Positions 44,346 to 53,700 are shown, counted from the first letter of the stretch. The stretch: 64,000 bases of DNA from Bin87 sp965220055 (GCA_965220055.1 CBDCPE010000002.1:248001-312000); one strand, 5' to 3'. Notes: a model not told the origin generated them from the letters alone. A program made the numbers and translations.

Positions 44346-45553
44346 GTACCGTTTCAATCTGATCTTGCAGGGTAGATATGTTGGAGCTTACGGCGAGCAT
44401 CTTGGGTGGTAAACCGCCAGTCTATGGCTGATTTTGCTGCGTTGCGCTCGCGTTCGAGCGCCGCAACCTCTCGCCGCAGCTCCGGCTCATCGCTGATACG
44501 GCGGTTCAGACACCCTCTGCTGAAGACGCTCAACTCGATCTCAGCCATGTTCAGCCAGCTGCCGTGCGTGGGAGTGTAATGAAACTCGAGGCGTTGGGCG
44601 ATGCGCCGAGCTTCGCCGGGCTCAAATGCTTCGTAGAGTGAGCCGAGCTTGTGGGTGTTGAGGTTGTCCAGTACCAGCCTGACCACCTCGGCATCGGGGT
44701 AGGCCTCGTCCACCAGCCACCGCATCTGGTACGCGAAGTCCACCGCAGTGCGGCGCTCGGTCACCGCCACATGTCTCCATCCACCCTTCGGCTCGCAGAT
44801 CATGAACAGGTTCCGTGTCCCGTTGCGCTGGTACTCGGTGTCATAGCGTGCCATCCGTCCGGGGGCAGCCGCCAGGGGCGGACGCACCTCCCCAGTCAAT
44901 TGCCGGGAGGTCTCGTCGAAACACACTACCGGCCGCTCCGGATGGTACGCCTGTTGGTACAGGTCCAGCACGTCCTCCATCCGCGCCACGAACTCCCCGC
45001 TCACCTTGGGGATACACCACTCCTTCTTCTGCCACGGCTTGAGTTCGTTTTTTTGAGCATCTGGCGCACCGTCTCCAGGGAGATGCTATCGGCAAACTCC
45101 AACTCCACCACCTGGTCGGCCAACAACTGGAGTGTCCAGTGCGTGTGCCCTTCGGGCGCGGCGCTGCACGCAATGGCGATCAGGTGCGCTTCCTGCCTCC
45201 CGTCCAGCTTGCGCTCCTGGCCCGGCCGCGGTCGGTCATTGATGGCGGCCTCAAGTCCTTCCTCCACGTACCGCTTCCGTGCTCTGGCGACCGTGGCCGC
45301 GTTGACCAACAGCACATCGGCTATCTCACGGTCCCTAACCCCCTGGTCAGCCTTGAGCAGCGACAGCGCACGCTTCACGGTGCGCACTGACGCCTTGCCT
45401 CGCTGGGACACCTCATTGAGACGGGAACGTTCGGCCTCGGTCAGTTCCACTTTATACTTGATGGCAGCCATGGCTGGGCACTCCCTCACAGAAAGATCAT
45501 GCCCAAGTATGGCTGCTTTCTTATATTCTTACAAATCTACCTGGCAACGGTAC
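44346..45553. mobile_element. IS630-family element, copy B (1208 bp), inverted
   Basis: Same length, ends and protein sequence as copy A but opposite orientation. TA at 44344-44345 and 45554-45555 is the target duplication, inside the restriction-modification gene. Recombination between copies A and B would invert the pentapeptide gene. Confidence 0.93.
44354..45471 (-). CDS. IS630 transposase, two frames joined at an A7 run (copy B)
   Basis: Residue-for-residue identical to the copy A transposase, including the frame break at the A7 run (GTTCGTTTTTTTGAG on the plus strand near 45055). Persistence of the same break in two identical copies argues that it is functional frameshifting rather than decay. 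Confidence 0.9.
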
Positions 45554-48379
45554 TAGCAGGTAATATGCTTCTACATGGTCCTTACAAGTGACCCAGAACA
45601 GCTTGTAATCGACTATCGCGTTAGCGTCGCCAAGCAGTGCCGCGGTCGGTGCGCCCCATCCACCGTACACCACCCGGACCGGTCGCGGTTCGGGATCCTG
45701 CTTCCATTCCAACTGCGCGGTCAGCTTGCCGTAGTAGTCCAACTGCTCCAACAGGTTCAGCTTGTTGGCCGCTGTTTTGTTTTGCTCCCACAACCAACTG
45801 ACAATCCGCCACCGGTCCCGCATGCGTCTTTCCAATCCACCCATGCGGATACCGCCTACGTCACTGTCGTCAGCGGGGATTTCACCATCTGTGGCCCGCC
45901 AAGGTAGTACTGCTTTGAGGGGGCTCAGGGTGGCGTACGGGACCAAAGTCTCTCCCAAGTGGACGTCGTAGACGTGCTCCAATTCGACGGTCTGAGTAGT
46001 GATCTCCTCCAGGTTCAGACTGCGCCATGGCTCTTTGTCTTGCGCTCCCCGACGAGGGTTCAACGTCACGGTTTGTCCGACCTGAACGTTCGTAGGATTC
46101 TCGGTCTCTTCGGCCAAGAACAGACAGCGTGGAACCAAGACCGCTCCTTGTCTGGCGAAATTTGCGTACGGGGAGAGACTAATGGTCGACGCGTCGGTAA
46201 TCACTGTGCGCGATTTTCTGTCTGAATGTTCACCTGGTTCGCCCAGCCATCGCTCCGCTTGACCCTCCAGAAGCGCAGCGTTGCCGTCTTCGCCAGCTCT
46301 CCTGGCGAAGACCACGGACGCAGGAACAGGGAAGAACGTGTTTGGATCTAGCCCCTCTAGGTCCCAGGCCATCTTGTGACCAAAGTCGACCGAAAGCACT
46401 CGGCCCGGGACGCGTGTCCTTCCTCTCCCGCTGGGTTTGGCGTGCCATGAGCCCGTGCGCCACTTGGAATGCTGTCCGGTTCGGAGAGCGCTATGAGGCA
46501 AGACCATCCCAAGCACGGCACCGTCCTTGAGATAAAGGTCGATGCAACGCGCGAAGAACAGAGTGGATATGTCCTGGTGGTTAGCATGCCGGCCACCAAC
46601 CCATATACCGTACAAATCCTTGCTCTGGCGTTCCAATTCAGTGCGGAGAGTACTGGCGGTGTTGCGATAGCTCAGCCACGGAGGGTTGCCGACGATCACA
46701 TCAACCTTGCTGCGGGAGAGGGCGACGGGGCGCACCAGGTTGCGGGTGTAGTAGGCCCAGATGTGGTTTCGGCCTTCGGAGTGAAGTTGCTCCATGGATG
46801 CGATGGTGCTTTCCAGGGCCTGCCGCTCGGCGGGATCGGAAATATCGTGGTCGTCTAGAGCTACAAGTGCACTTCCTCCGGTCTCGATGGCTTCAGCAAT
46901 GTCGCCCATCAAGGCGTCGAAGGTCTCGGCCCGGTCTACCAGGCTCACCGGGAAGATCAGTTCTTTGTTCTGATCACCATCCACTTGAATCGTGATTTGG
47001 TGCTGCGCAAACATATCGCCAGTGCGGAACCGAAGCTGGAGGGAGTCGCCCAGGTAGATGGGGACGGTGAGGTTTCCCGCGAACCCGAATCGAACTGCGG
47101 CTTCAATCGCGGGCTGGGCGGCGAGAACCCAAGCGGAACGGGCAAGATGAACTGCAACGGGGTGGACATCAATCCCAGAAACGGAGAAGCGCAGCAGCTC
47201 CAGTACCTCTTTGGGATCAAGAGAGGACTCGGCCGCGGCTTCGAGAAAATGCGCGACCGCCTCCGCGACGAAGGTTTCAGAACCGCATGCCGGGTCAAGA
47301 ACATGCTGATTGAGGGGATCCGTGACTAATTCCCGTACGATGCTCTTAGCCAGCCAGTCTGGGGTGTAGTATTCGCCGAGTTGGCGCCGTTCGTCGGGCG
47401 GTATCACAGTTTCGTACAGGATGGCAGCAACATCATGGGGAGCCCGCTGCCAGTCGAACCTGGCGACCCTGCGAGCAAGAGTCCTGAGCAGCGGTAGTCC
47501 GCCGACCTCCGTGGGCCAAGCGAAGAAGTCCGATTCCACTATCCCCTGAAGCCCTGTCTTACTGCGGAAGTCCCGTCCATGGAGCAAGTCCCCAGGGTCG
47601 GATTCGGACAACCGGTATATTTCGCCGCCGAATGAAGCCTGCACAGCTATGCCTATCACTGCGCTGAGGTAAGTGTGGCGAACGAACAGGTCGTCAAGAG
47701 CAGCCGCCGTCCCCGCGACTTCACCCAGCGCGGCCCGCAATAGGTCTTCCCACAACTGCCGCTTCACTCGAACCGTCTCGTAGCCGGCAGCCGCCCGGTA
47801 CAGTGAGCTCAACGTGTCGATGTCACGTTGGTAGGTGGGGCTCCCCGGCCCGAGAATCCGCTCGATGGTGGTTCGGTCGGCCGGTATGTTGTCCAAGGAC
47901 AGCAATGCCGTGTCTCGCAACCACTCGAACAACGGCACCCATTGGTCCGGATCGTCCAGGATAAAGCCATACGGCCGTTCGGTACGGACTGGTCCAGCAT
48001 CGGGCCAACGCAGCAACCAGTATTTGCCGTCCGTCAATATTCCAGTGCGGACACCCTTGCCCGCAGATTTGGAGAGCTCCAGATATTCGTCAATCTGAGC
48101 TACGTTGGCTGGGTCAGGATTAAAGCCACCAGCCGTCCCTATCCGGCGTTTGAATTCAACGAAGGTATCGAGCGCCGTAAGGTCCACGGCCCGTCGACTC
48201 TCGTTCGTAGGCGGGTTCTCTTCGACAATCTCGTCCGCGTTGGCCAACCCTGTCAATATGAAAAAATCCCGAACGGCGCTCGCGATATTGGCTTCGACCT
48301 CGTTGTTGTCGTGTCGCCGGAGAATGGCGAGCGCGGCATCGCGGTAGCGTGGGTCGTTGAGGTCGAGATGGGATTCCAT

Positions 48380-48635
48380 GTGCCTTTCAGGTCAGTGGTT
48401 TCCGCAGAATTGGCGGCCAGCCACTAATCCACGGTCGGCCACGTCTAGGTCGGACAGGGGTTCGGGTATCCTTGAAGGACGCCCCGGCCACAACGCCGCC
48501 CACCGGCGCGCATGGTTGCGTTTGGAGTTGAACGGCGGGTCCAAGTGGATGAGGTCAACCGATGCGGAGTCTCAAGCCGTGCAGGATGTCCACGTTGTCC
48601 CCGGTCCAAATGGTTCTTTTCGCGAATTTGGTCAT
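48380..48635 (-). pseudogene. DNA adenine methylase N-terminal remnant
   Basis: From ATG 48635 the frame reads MTKFAKRTIWTGDNVDILHG, then after one shift ASVDLIHLDPPFNSKRN, then after another APVGGVVAGASFKDT. GDNVDIL and LDPPFN are the motif I-adjacent and motif IV signatures of beta-class site-specific DNA methyltransferases. Two frameshifts and loss of all downstream parts make it a relic. It abuts the start of the restriction-modification gene. Confidence 0.75.
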
Positions 48636-48795
48636 GATATCGCCCCTAGCGCAGCAGTGTCGCATACCGAACGTTGCCCCGGCAATTGCAGCGGCGGTAT
48701 GATCAAAATCGACTAGCTTTGAAGACGAGCGTCGGGTTCGTAGTCCTCATGTGTAGATGCCAAGGACTATGCGTCAATAGGGTGTGGAGATCAAT

Positions 48796-49548
48796 ATGGA
48801 CCTCGCAGAGGATATCCTCGAAACCGAGCCTTTCCTCCGCGTCAATTATCGTTCGCAACTTTATGCGATACGAGCCCTGTTGGATAGGCAACGACGTGTC
48901 GACGCCGACGCGCAACAGACAATCGAGGAAGCCGCAGAGTTCGCACGACATGGGACTGAGCAAATCCACTGGTTCGCGTTGGACTGATGGACAGACTTAG
49001 TTATTGACTCGTTTTTCCAAGACGCGGCGCACAGTATGGCTGCTGTAGGCATGCTCGCTCCGATAACCGAGTCAGCATTCACGGATGCTTTCCGGAAAAT
49101 CGGTCGAACTGTACCTTTGCCTCATGACGAGACTGGCGGGTTGGTACCGGATATCATGAAATCTGCGCGAGAGGTCGGTATGATTGATTATCTCCCAGAT
49201 GGGTTAATGGCAACATTACAGGCATTGTTCGAGTACCGAAACAAGATGTTCCATTGCGGGTTCGAATGGCCGCTGAGTGAAACGAAGACATTCGAACAGC
49301 GGACCAAGGTCTGGCCGCCTGGTTGGTTTGTGATGGCGTCGCACAGCAGCCAGCCTTGGATGTTTTGGATGTCACCCGCGTTTATTGAACACTGTCTGCA
49401 CATCATCGAGGCGGTCATCAACGGACTGGGAGATTTCTTGGTGGATCAAATCCGCGCACGCGTGGGGCAGCCACCGCTTGGATTACAACAGCACAGGACG
49501 ATCACCAATTTCCTGGGGCTTGTTGGGAACGAATTGCTAGAAACATAA
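48796..49548 (+). pseudogene. HEPN-like protein with in-frame UGA
   Basis: ATG 48796 follows GGAG. The frame runs MDLAEDILETEPFLRVNYRS to HWFALD, meets TGA at 48985, and continues in the same frame with WTDLVIDSFFQDAAHSMAAVG through LFEYRNKMFHCGFEWPL to the end at 49548. RNKMFH is an Rx4H motif as in HEPN RNase domains (inference). Without the TGA it would be 250 residues. UGA is used as a normal stop in neighbours, so this is most simply a nonsense mutation. Its place next to restriction-modification genes hints at defence. Confidence 0.6.
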
Positions 49549-49554
49549 ACGGCG

Positions 49555-50256
49555 ACCTTGGCAACGTTCGGGGATCGTCCAGCGGACGGCGCAGCCCGTC
49601 GCCACCACCCCCGCGAAACCGGTACCAGGAGCGTCTCATATGAATGGTACGGAAACAATTGCGGAAGCGGGACCCTATCCGTACACTTTCCCCATCACGG
49701 CAACCCTCATCGGATACGCCCGCTGTTCCACCGACCGGCAGGATCCGGCCGCCCAGCGCCAGGCGCTCCCGGAGCTTGGCGTCGCCGAGGATCGCATCTA
49801 CACCGATCACGGCCTCACGGCACCACCCGCGCCCGCCCCGGCCTCGACCGGCTGGCAAGGTCCGTCCCAGATGCGCGCGCCATCGCCGATCGGCTTCGGG
49901 AACGCGGCGTGAAACTGGCCCTCGGCCGGGCCCTCTACGACCCGGGCGATCCCATGGGAAAGCTGTTCTTCAATATCCTCATCCTCGCCACCTTCGCCGA
50001 GTTCGAAGCCGATCTCATCCGCATGCCCACCCGCGAGGGCATGGCCATCGCCCGCGCCAGGGGGAAATTGCGCGGCAAGCAGCCCAAACTGTCCGACCGA
50101 CAGCAGCGGGAACTCTGCCGCATGCATGCCACCGGCGAGTATTCCATCAGCGATCTCGCCGAACTCTTCTCCGTCTCAAGACCAACCGTCTATCGCACAC
50201 TCAACCGGCGCCATTCCCCTTAGCGTACGATCCTGCCCCCTACCGGAATCAACCCG
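49555..50256. mobile_element. Tn3-family fragment with one terminal repeat
   Basis: Contains a res-like segment (49557-49620, matching 4020-4070 in inverted order), a resolvase gene and the 38-bp terminal repeat at 50219-50256 overlapping the tnpR stop. The left part, including tnpA, is gone. The repeat ends 4 bp before the stop codon of the zinc-binding protein gene. Confidence 0.82.
49640..50222 (+). pseudogene. tnpR: serine recombinase of the Tn3 fragment
   Basis: Reads TATLIGYARCSTDRQDPAAQ with the catalytic Ser, then DRIYTDHGLT, where one base is missing; the next frame continues GTTRARPGLDRLARSVPDAR, FEADLIRMPTREGMAIARAR and the C-terminal helix-turn-helix ISDLAELFSVSRPTVYRTLN. It keeps the segment lost in the 3470-3978 copy. 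A single deletion near 49818 inactivates it. Confidence 0.85.
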
Positions 50257-50260
50257 CGGG

Positions 50261-52516
50261 TCACCGAAGCATTTGCGCCAGTTGGTCCGCGTTGGCCCGC
50301 ATCATGCTGACGTAATCCGGATACTCGTCGTCTGGCAACGAGCGGATGATTCCGACCTGAATCCGCGTGTCCCTGGCGACCTGGTCCAGGGCGTCGGCGG
50401 AGAATTGCGGCTCCGCGAACACGGCAGTCAAACCGCGGCGCTCCACCAACTCCAGGACGTTTGCAATGTCGTCTGGCGAAACATCCCCAGCGTGGGCACT
50501 CACGAAGGCCTGCACTTCCACATCATAACGCTGCCCGAAGTACCCGAAGGCGTCGTGGAACGTCACGAGCACCCGGCGCTCATCGGGGATTGACGTCAAC
50601 GTGTCGACGATATAGGCGTCCAGAGCCTCGAGTTCCTCGATGTACGTGGCCGCGTTGTCCAGATAGGTCGCGGCGTTCGCCGGGTCCGCTTCGACCAATC
50701 CGTTGGTGATTTGGTTCACGTAGTGGACCACCAGCCGGGGATTTTGCCAGAAGTGCGGGTCGCCTTCGCGGTGGTCATGCTCCGCTTCAGGGTGGTCTTC
50801 GTCTGAAGATACCCCCACGAACGCGATCTTGGTCGGTTTGCCGGCGACTTCCCAGTGCCCTGCTTCCTCCAGGTTGTGGGATTCGAGGGCGATCACTTCT
50901 CCCGCCGCCGAGTCCGTGATGAAGATGCGGCCCGGCGCCGTGGCGATGTGCGGCCGCGCCCAGAAGCTGGGATCGATCTCGTCGCCTAGCGCGTCGGATG
51001 ATGCGGCCAACAGGTCCAGTTCATGGGCCTCGTACAGGCGGACTTCGCCGTCGCTCATCACCACTACCAACAGTTCGCCGTCGTGGCTGATCGCAACCTG
51101 GATTGGTCGCAAGTCCTCGCTGGCCGCGATGAACTGCTCCATCGCGCCGGCTTCCGGATCGACCACGTACAGGCCCACCGCGGATCCCAGGGCGAAGAAA
51201 TGGTCAAGTCCGGGATACCCCCACACCGAGGTGAGGCGGAAGTCGTCGGGGGAACCGTCCGGGGCCGCAATGAAAGTATGCTCGTATTCGCCGTCGTGGG
51301 CTTCGATCATCAACGCTCCACCAGTGCAGCCAAAAACCGCCATGTGCCCGTTGCCGGCGTCGCCGTGCAAATCGGGGCAGCCTTCGGCACGGTACAGCGC
51401 GTTGCCTTCCAGGTCCCAGATCTCCGCGCCGATGGGCAACCGGTAGTCTTCGGGGTTTTGCGCAAAATCCGGGTGCTGAATTGTGACGGCGAACAGGTTG
51501 TCTTCCAGCGGCACGGTTGCTCCGTGGTGAGGGCCGGCGTTGAGCACCACCGGCTCGTAGGCAGCACCTTCCTCCTCGAGCTCGTGCTCGCTGAGCAGAA
51601 CGATGTCTCCGGACCCGTCATAGAAGATAGCGGCCCACTCGCCACCGACGTACAGGTGCACCGGGCGGTCGCCCGACAGGTCGAGAGCCAGCGTTGACAC
51701 GTCCCTTTCTATCAGGTCCTCGTGGTCACCATGCTCATCCAGGTACATGCCGCCGTCGATCACGTTAACAGCATTGGTGTCGCTGGATACCGCGATGGCG
51801 AACCGCCCGCTTTGGGTTGGGTAGATGCGACCGGCGCGGGAGCCCAAGTCGAAGGCCGCCTGCTGAACGGAGCCCGTTTCCAGATGGATCACCGACAGCG
51901 ATCCGGTTTCGCCATCGCCCACGAGCAGTCGGCCCGTCAATTCCAGTTCGTGTTCATCCTCCTCGTGGTGGTCTCCTCCAGGGAAGGGCAGCTCGACCAA
52001 CTCCTGGGGTTCCAATCCGTCCGACGCGACCACCTGGACGGCATCCGCTGAGGCGGCGTTGGAGATCAGTCGGTCCACCTGGTCGGAAAGGCCCGCGCCG
52101 TTGCTGACGACGAGGGAAGCCTCCGCGATGCGCACGCTGTCGCGCGGAGTGCTCTGCCAGGTGTGAGCGTCCGCGCCCGCCGTCACCAGCGTATCCACCT
52201 GTACCAATTCCCCGCCCACCTGGCGCACCAGGTCCGCGAGGACAACGTTCCCGGCGACCACCCTGACGGGTTCATTTTGCATGGAGTTTTCTGCCGAGGA
52301 CGCCGGCGACGCGGTCGGGTCGGAAGATTCCGCCGAGACCGGCGGCGCGGAACCTGCGGCGGACGGGTCACCGGACGGAGGGAGGCCCGGTTCCTGGTCA
52401 CCGCAGGCCGTCAGCAGCAGCGCAACTGCCGCCAGCGCAGTAAACAGCGCCAGGGCGGCCGGCCGCAGCGGGAAAACATTGGCAATGAGTAGGGATTGTC
52501 GATTGGGTGGGTTCAT
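50261..52516 (-). CDS. aztC-aztD: zinc-binding lipoprotein: AztC/ZnuA-type SBP with an inserted AztD-like propeller
   Basis: 751 residues; lipobox LLLTAC (Cys38). Residues 84-180 and 583-751 are the two lobes of a ZnuA/AztC cluster A-I binding protein with metal ligands His118 (GADAHTWQSTP), His588 (GDPHFWQNP), His654 (TFHDAFGYF) and acidic Glu702 (FAEPQF). Between them, at the usual His-rich loop (DHHEEDEHE and HPEAEHDHREG remain at its edges), residues about 193-570 form an AztD-like beta-propeller with DEHGDHEDL (260-268), PHHG (329-332) and GCPDLHGDAGNG (379-390). AztD is a periplasmic zinc chaperone that delivers Zn to AztC; here both are one chain. GGAG precedes ATG 52516. Likely Zur-repressed. 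Confidence 0.88.
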   Translation of the reverse strand: MNPPNRQSLLIANVFPLRPAALALFTALAAVALLLTACGDQEPGLPPSGDPSAAGSAPPVSAESSDPTASPASSAENSMQNEPVRVVAGNVVLADLVRQVGGELVQVDTLVTAGADAHTWQSTPRDSVRIAEASLVVSNGAGLSDQVDRLISNAASADAVQVVASDGLEPQELVELPFPGGDHHEEDEHELELTGRLLVGDGETGSLSVIHLETGSVQQAAFDLGSRAGRIYPTQSGRFAIAVSSDTNAVNVIDGGMYLDEHGDHEDLIERDVSTLALDLSGDRPVHLYVGGEWAAIFYDGSGDIVLLSEHELEEEGAAYEPVVLNAGPHHGATVPLEDNLFAVTIQHPDFAQNPEDYRLPIGAEIWDLEGNALYRAEGCPDLHGDAGNGHMAVFGCTGGALMIEAHDGEYEHTFIAAPDGSPDDFRLTSVWGYPGLDHFFALGSAVGLYVVDPEAGAMEQFIAASEDLRPIQVAISHDGELLVVVMSDGEVRLYEAHELDLLAASSDALGDEIDPSFWARPHIATAPGRIFITDSAAGEVIALESHNLEEAGHWEVAGKPTKIAFVGVSSDEDHPEAEHDHREGDPHFWQNPRLVVHYVNQITNGLVEADPANAATYLDNAATYIEELEALDAYIVDTLTSIPDERRVLVTFHDAFGYFGQRYDVEVQAFVSAHAGDVSPDDIANVLELVERRGLTAVFAEPQFSADALDQVARDTRIQVGIIRSLPDDEYPDYVSMMRANADQLAQMLR

Positions 52517-52558
52517 CGGTCTGCTCCGTTGGCGTTGGGGTCAATTGTCCCGATAATC

Positions 52559-52660
52559 AATACGGAGTATCAATAAATCTGGCACATGACATGTCGTATC
52601 AATTATGAAGGATTAGCGATATTGGGTATCGATTACGCGAGGTTGTAGATATTGTGTATC
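52559..52660. promoter_or_regulatory. four tandem Zur-like operators, 29-30 bp apart
   Basis: AATACGGAGTATC (52559), GACATGTCGTATC (52588), GATATTGGGTATC (52618) and GATATTGTGTATC (52648) fit GATAY-NNN-GTATC with decreasing fit toward the gene. Start-to-start distances are 29, 30 and 30 bp, close to three helical turns, placing all on one face. They fill the space between the regulator stop and the zinc-binding protein start. A fifth, perfect copy lies at the zur promoter. Confidence 0.75.
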
Positions 52661-52665
52661 AATAT

Positions 52666-52696
52666 ATGAGCCAAAAAAATAGAGCGCCCTGGCTCA
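52666..52696 (-). terminator. possible weak terminator after zur
   Basis: On the minus strand GAGCCAGGGCGCTC is followed by TATTTTTTT. The stem is only about four base pairs, so read-through into the zinc-binding protein gene is likely. Confidence 0.3.
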
Positions 52697-53161
52697 GGCC
52701 GCGGCGCAATCGCCGCAGCGACCGTACACTTCCAGCCAGTGCCCGCTCATGTGGAAGCCCGCCGCCGCCGCTGCTTCCTGTAGCAAATCCTCAACGTCGC
52801 AGCCTTCCAGGTCCGCCGATGCTCCGCATACCGCGCAGAGCAGGTGATGGTGATGCCCCTGATGGCTGAGCTGATAGCGCAACTCACGGTCTTCCAGCAG
52901 CACCCGGCACACCTGGTCGGTGTCCACCAGCAGCCGGAGACCTCGGTACACCGTCGCCCGTCCCACGCAGGGCAAGGCAGCGCACAACTCCTCCGCCGTG
53001 AAGGGCCGGCCCTGAGCTGCTACCGCGCCGATCACCAAGCGCCTTGGCTCGGTATCCCGGTGTCCCAGGTCGCTCAACTGCGCCACGATGTCGTCCACCA
53101 CCGCGGCGGAACGCGGTCGCGGGTGCTCGTGTCCGTAATGTCGCTGTGCCTGCGCTACCAT
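52694..53161 (-). CDS. zur: Fur-family regulator, probable zinc uptake regulator
   Basis: A 155-residue Fur-family protein. The winged helix holds AQGRPFTAEELCAAL and the recognition helix VGRATVYRGLRLL; the dimerisation/metal domain has SHQGHHHHLLCAVCG and a final CGDC, giving the two CxxC pairs of the structural zinc site plus the His cluster. Position upstream of a zinc-binding lipoprotein and shared operator motifs make Zur the best call. ATG 53161 gives a normal length and sits on the predicted transcript start, which would make the message nearly leaderless. Confidence 0.85.
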   Translation of the reverse strand: MVAQAQRHYGHEHPRPRSAAVVDDIVAQLSDLGHRDTEPRRLVIGAVAAQGRPFTAEELCAALPCVGRATVYRGLRLLVDTDQVCRVLLEDRELRYQLSHQGHHHHLLCAVCGASADLEGCDVEDLLQEAAAAAGFHMSGHWLEVYGRCGDCAAA

Positions 53162-53164
53162 AAT

Positions 53165-53177
53165 GATACTGTGTATC
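53165..53177. promoter_or_regulatory. Zur-like operator at the zur start
   Basis: GATACTGTGTATC is a perfect GATAC-N3-GTATC palindrome 3 bp upstream of the start codon. It is the same motif as the four sites before the zinc-binding gene, so autoregulation is expected. Confidence 0.75.
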
Positions 53178-53180
53178 GAG

Positions 53181-53209
53181 AGATTATCACCGGCATAGTC
53201 GCATGTCAA
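53181..53209 (-). promoter_or_regulatory. sigma70-type promoter of zur
   Basis: On the minus strand TTGACA (53209-53204) and TAATCT (53186-53181) are separated by exactly 17 bp. A start site about seven bases downstream would fall in the operator at 53165-53177. Confidence 0.7.
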
Positions 53210-53596
53210 CTCCGACGGAACCGTCACGCGGGCCAAGTTTGTGATAGCGGGGAGGATAGGGACCCGACGAATTCATCGCCATTTAAAATGGGCCATGCTT
53301 TTACGAGATTGCCACGCTTCGCTCGCAATAACAGTCCCGTGATACCAGACCCGCAATGCAAAGACGTGGCGGGGACACGCTCGATTCGGAAATTGTGTGG
53401 CGCGAGCAGCAGACAGGCGATGGCTACCGCTGGCGCCAGAGTTCAGATCAATTCTGTTATGGGCTTCCTCCTGAAGTTCAGGGTGTGCAGCGATGTTCTG
53501 GAGAGTGTTGACCAGGTTCCGAGCGGTATCAGCCCTACGGCCGGAGGTGGTGCGCTGGGGTTTTTTGCTCTTATTGTCCATGCCCAAGCTGGGCTT
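53210..53596. other. intergenic, no gene recognised
   Basis: The long plus-strand ORF here is largely antisense to zur and lacks domain features. TTGCCACGCTTCGCTCGCAA at about 53311 resembles a common intergenic repeat (GCGAGCGAAGCG core) but occurs only once in the window. Confidence 0.4.
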
Positions 53597-53700
53597 TGCG
53601 CAATTCAAGCGGCGTAAGCGAGGGAATCCACCATTCGGTGGTACAGAGCGACGGGGAGTTCCTGCGTGTTGCCTTCCATACGTTTCTGCCTCAAAAGCCC
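53597..53700 (-). pseudogene. C-terminal scrap of an IS701/IS4-like transposase
   Basis: Minus-strand reading ends ELPVALYHRMVDSLAYAA, matching the VPAVLYHRLVDSLAYAA terminus of the transposases at 23516 and 62158. The flanking GGCTTTGCGCAATTCAAG resembles their left end. It derives from a related but diverged element. Confidence 0.75.

Larger units (their letters stand above)
44023..48379 (-). pseudogene. type IIG-like restriction-modification enzyme split by IS630
   Basis: Starts MESHLDLNDPRYRDAALAIL (GAAAGG upstream). A nuclease-like segment (DLTALDTFVEFKRR, about residues 68-79) precedes an N6-adenine methylase core: LGEYYTPDWLAKSIV (motif X), LDPACGSETFVAEA (motif I, about 360, with Glu where Gly is usual) and DVIVGNPPWLSYR (motif IV, about 565). 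The frame reads YYL at 45554, where an IS630 enters; after the IS, LAIVNSDILFDRVAPFMSKG continues to PRQLLDPR-type end at 44023. Removing the IS and one TA rejoins the frame. About 1050 residues originally. Likely inactive. Confidence 0.85.

Noticed and set aside
41531..45553. Composite transposon carrying the pentapeptide gene between two IS630 copies
   Set aside because: Each copy has its own TA duplication, and copy B splits a gene whose 3' end lies between the copies, so the two inserted independently.
48985..48987. UGA recoding (selenocysteine or Trp) in the HEPN-like gene
   Set aside because: Neighbouring genes use TGA as a normal stop, and no SECIS-like hairpin was evident after it.
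53305..53335. Known-type intergenic palindromic repeat (GCGAGCGAAGCG core)
   Set aside because: Seen only once in the window, so it cannot be called a repeat here.
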